From Rhodospirillaceae bacterium (GTDB taxonomy: Bacteria; Pseudomonadota; Alphaproteobacteria; Rhodospirillales; Magnetospirillaceae), in assembly GCA_030151865.1 (NCBI GenBank), contig JASLCK010000397.1, forward strand, positions 1-5,523: a stretch of 5,523 bases of DNA, given 5' to 3'. Below are positions 5,202 through 5,523 of the stretch, in pieces. Each line of letters begins with the position of its first letter. Position 1 is the first letter of the stretch. A model generated the notes under the pieces. The model did not search any database. It had not been told where the DNA came from and worked only from the letters and a program-made list of their open reading frames with translations. Position numbers and translations under genes: made by a program.

Positions 5202-5523
5202 TGAGCGAGCAGTTCCATATCCTGGTGGTCGATGACGACACCCGCCTGCGCCAGCTTTTGCGCAAATATCTGACCGATAATGGCTATCTGGTCACCATCG
5301 CCGCCGATGCCAAGGAAGCCCGGCAGCAATTGGGGGCCATGGAATTCGACCTGATCGTCTTGGATGTGATGATGCCCGGAGAAACCGGGTTGGACCTGAC
5401 CCGCAGCCTGCGCGCCGACAACCATGTGCCGATCCTGCTGCTGACCGCCATGGCGGAAACCGAAGACCGCATCAACGGGCTGGAATCCGGGGCCGACGAT
5501 TATCTGCCCAAGCCGTTTGAACC
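5201..5523 (+). CDS. Response regulator, N-terminal receiver domain (3' end outside window; probably OmpR family, PetR-like)
   Basis: The first 107 residues of a two-component response regulator; the frame is open to the window edge. The receiver is canonical: acidic cluster DDD (11-13), phosphoacceptor Asp55 in LDVMMP, Thr82 in LLLTA, and Lys104 in ADDYLPKPFE, so it should be phosphorylated by a kinase, unlike the degenerate receiver earlier in the window. The MAETEDRINGLESGADDY stretch is typical of OmpR/PhoB-type regulators, whose winged-helix output domain would follow outside the window, but this cannot be confirmed here. The ATG overlaps the TGA of the MarR gene by one base. No separate promoter is expected. 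Identity as PetR is suggested only by the MarR partner and general similarity. Confidence 0.93.
   Translation, partial: MSEQFHILVVDDDTRLRQLLRKYLTDNGYLVTIAADAKEARQQLGAMEFDLIVLDVMMPGETGLDLTRSLRADNHVPILLLTAMAETEDRINGLESGADDYLPKPFE

Overview
The window looks like ordinary chromosome from a GC-rich alphaproteobacterium, most likely a Rhodospirillales member of the Magnetospirillum/Rhodospirillum type. This rests on the strong G/C bias at third codon positions, the use of TTG and GTG starts with good Shine-Dalgarno sites, the alphaproteobacterial style of the branched-chain aminotransferase, and a receiver-like protein with a DYIGPDRR linker that I associate with this group. The genus is inferred, not proven. 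I see no IS element, tRNA, rRNA, CRISPR array or phage gene.

Left part (1-1663, + strand): the C-terminal half of a sensor histidine kinase enters from the left edge with a complete ATPase domain. After an AT-rich 126-base gap comes a 305-residue protein with a degenerate receiver domain that lacks the phosphoacceptor Asp and the conserved Lys. Its strong Shine-Dalgarno can be drawn inside a small hairpin.

Middle (1664-2528): a short tail-anchored membrane protein on the minus strand and a 121-residue protein of unknown function on the plus strand diverge from an AT-rich region of about 200 bases that holds several short palindromes. I recognise neither protein.

Right-centre (2529-4601): a secreted or membrane-anchored Tim44-domain protein (COG4395 type) runs rightward into a strong, probably bidirectional intrinsic terminator. 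It shares this with ilvE, the branched-chain amino acid aminotransferase, which converges on it from the minus strand.

Right edge (4602-5523): ilvE diverges over 78 bases from a two-gene + strand unit, a MarR-family regulator whose stop codon overlaps by one base the start of a response regulator with an intact receiver. The response regulator runs off the window. A MarR gene joined to a response regulator gene is the arrangement of petP-petR in Rhodobacter, so these may be PetP/PetR-like. The regulatory content is high (kinase, pseudo-receiver, MarR, response regulator), but nothing in the window forms an obviously new multi-gene system. The most unusual items are the pseudo-receiver protein and the two unrecognised small genes.
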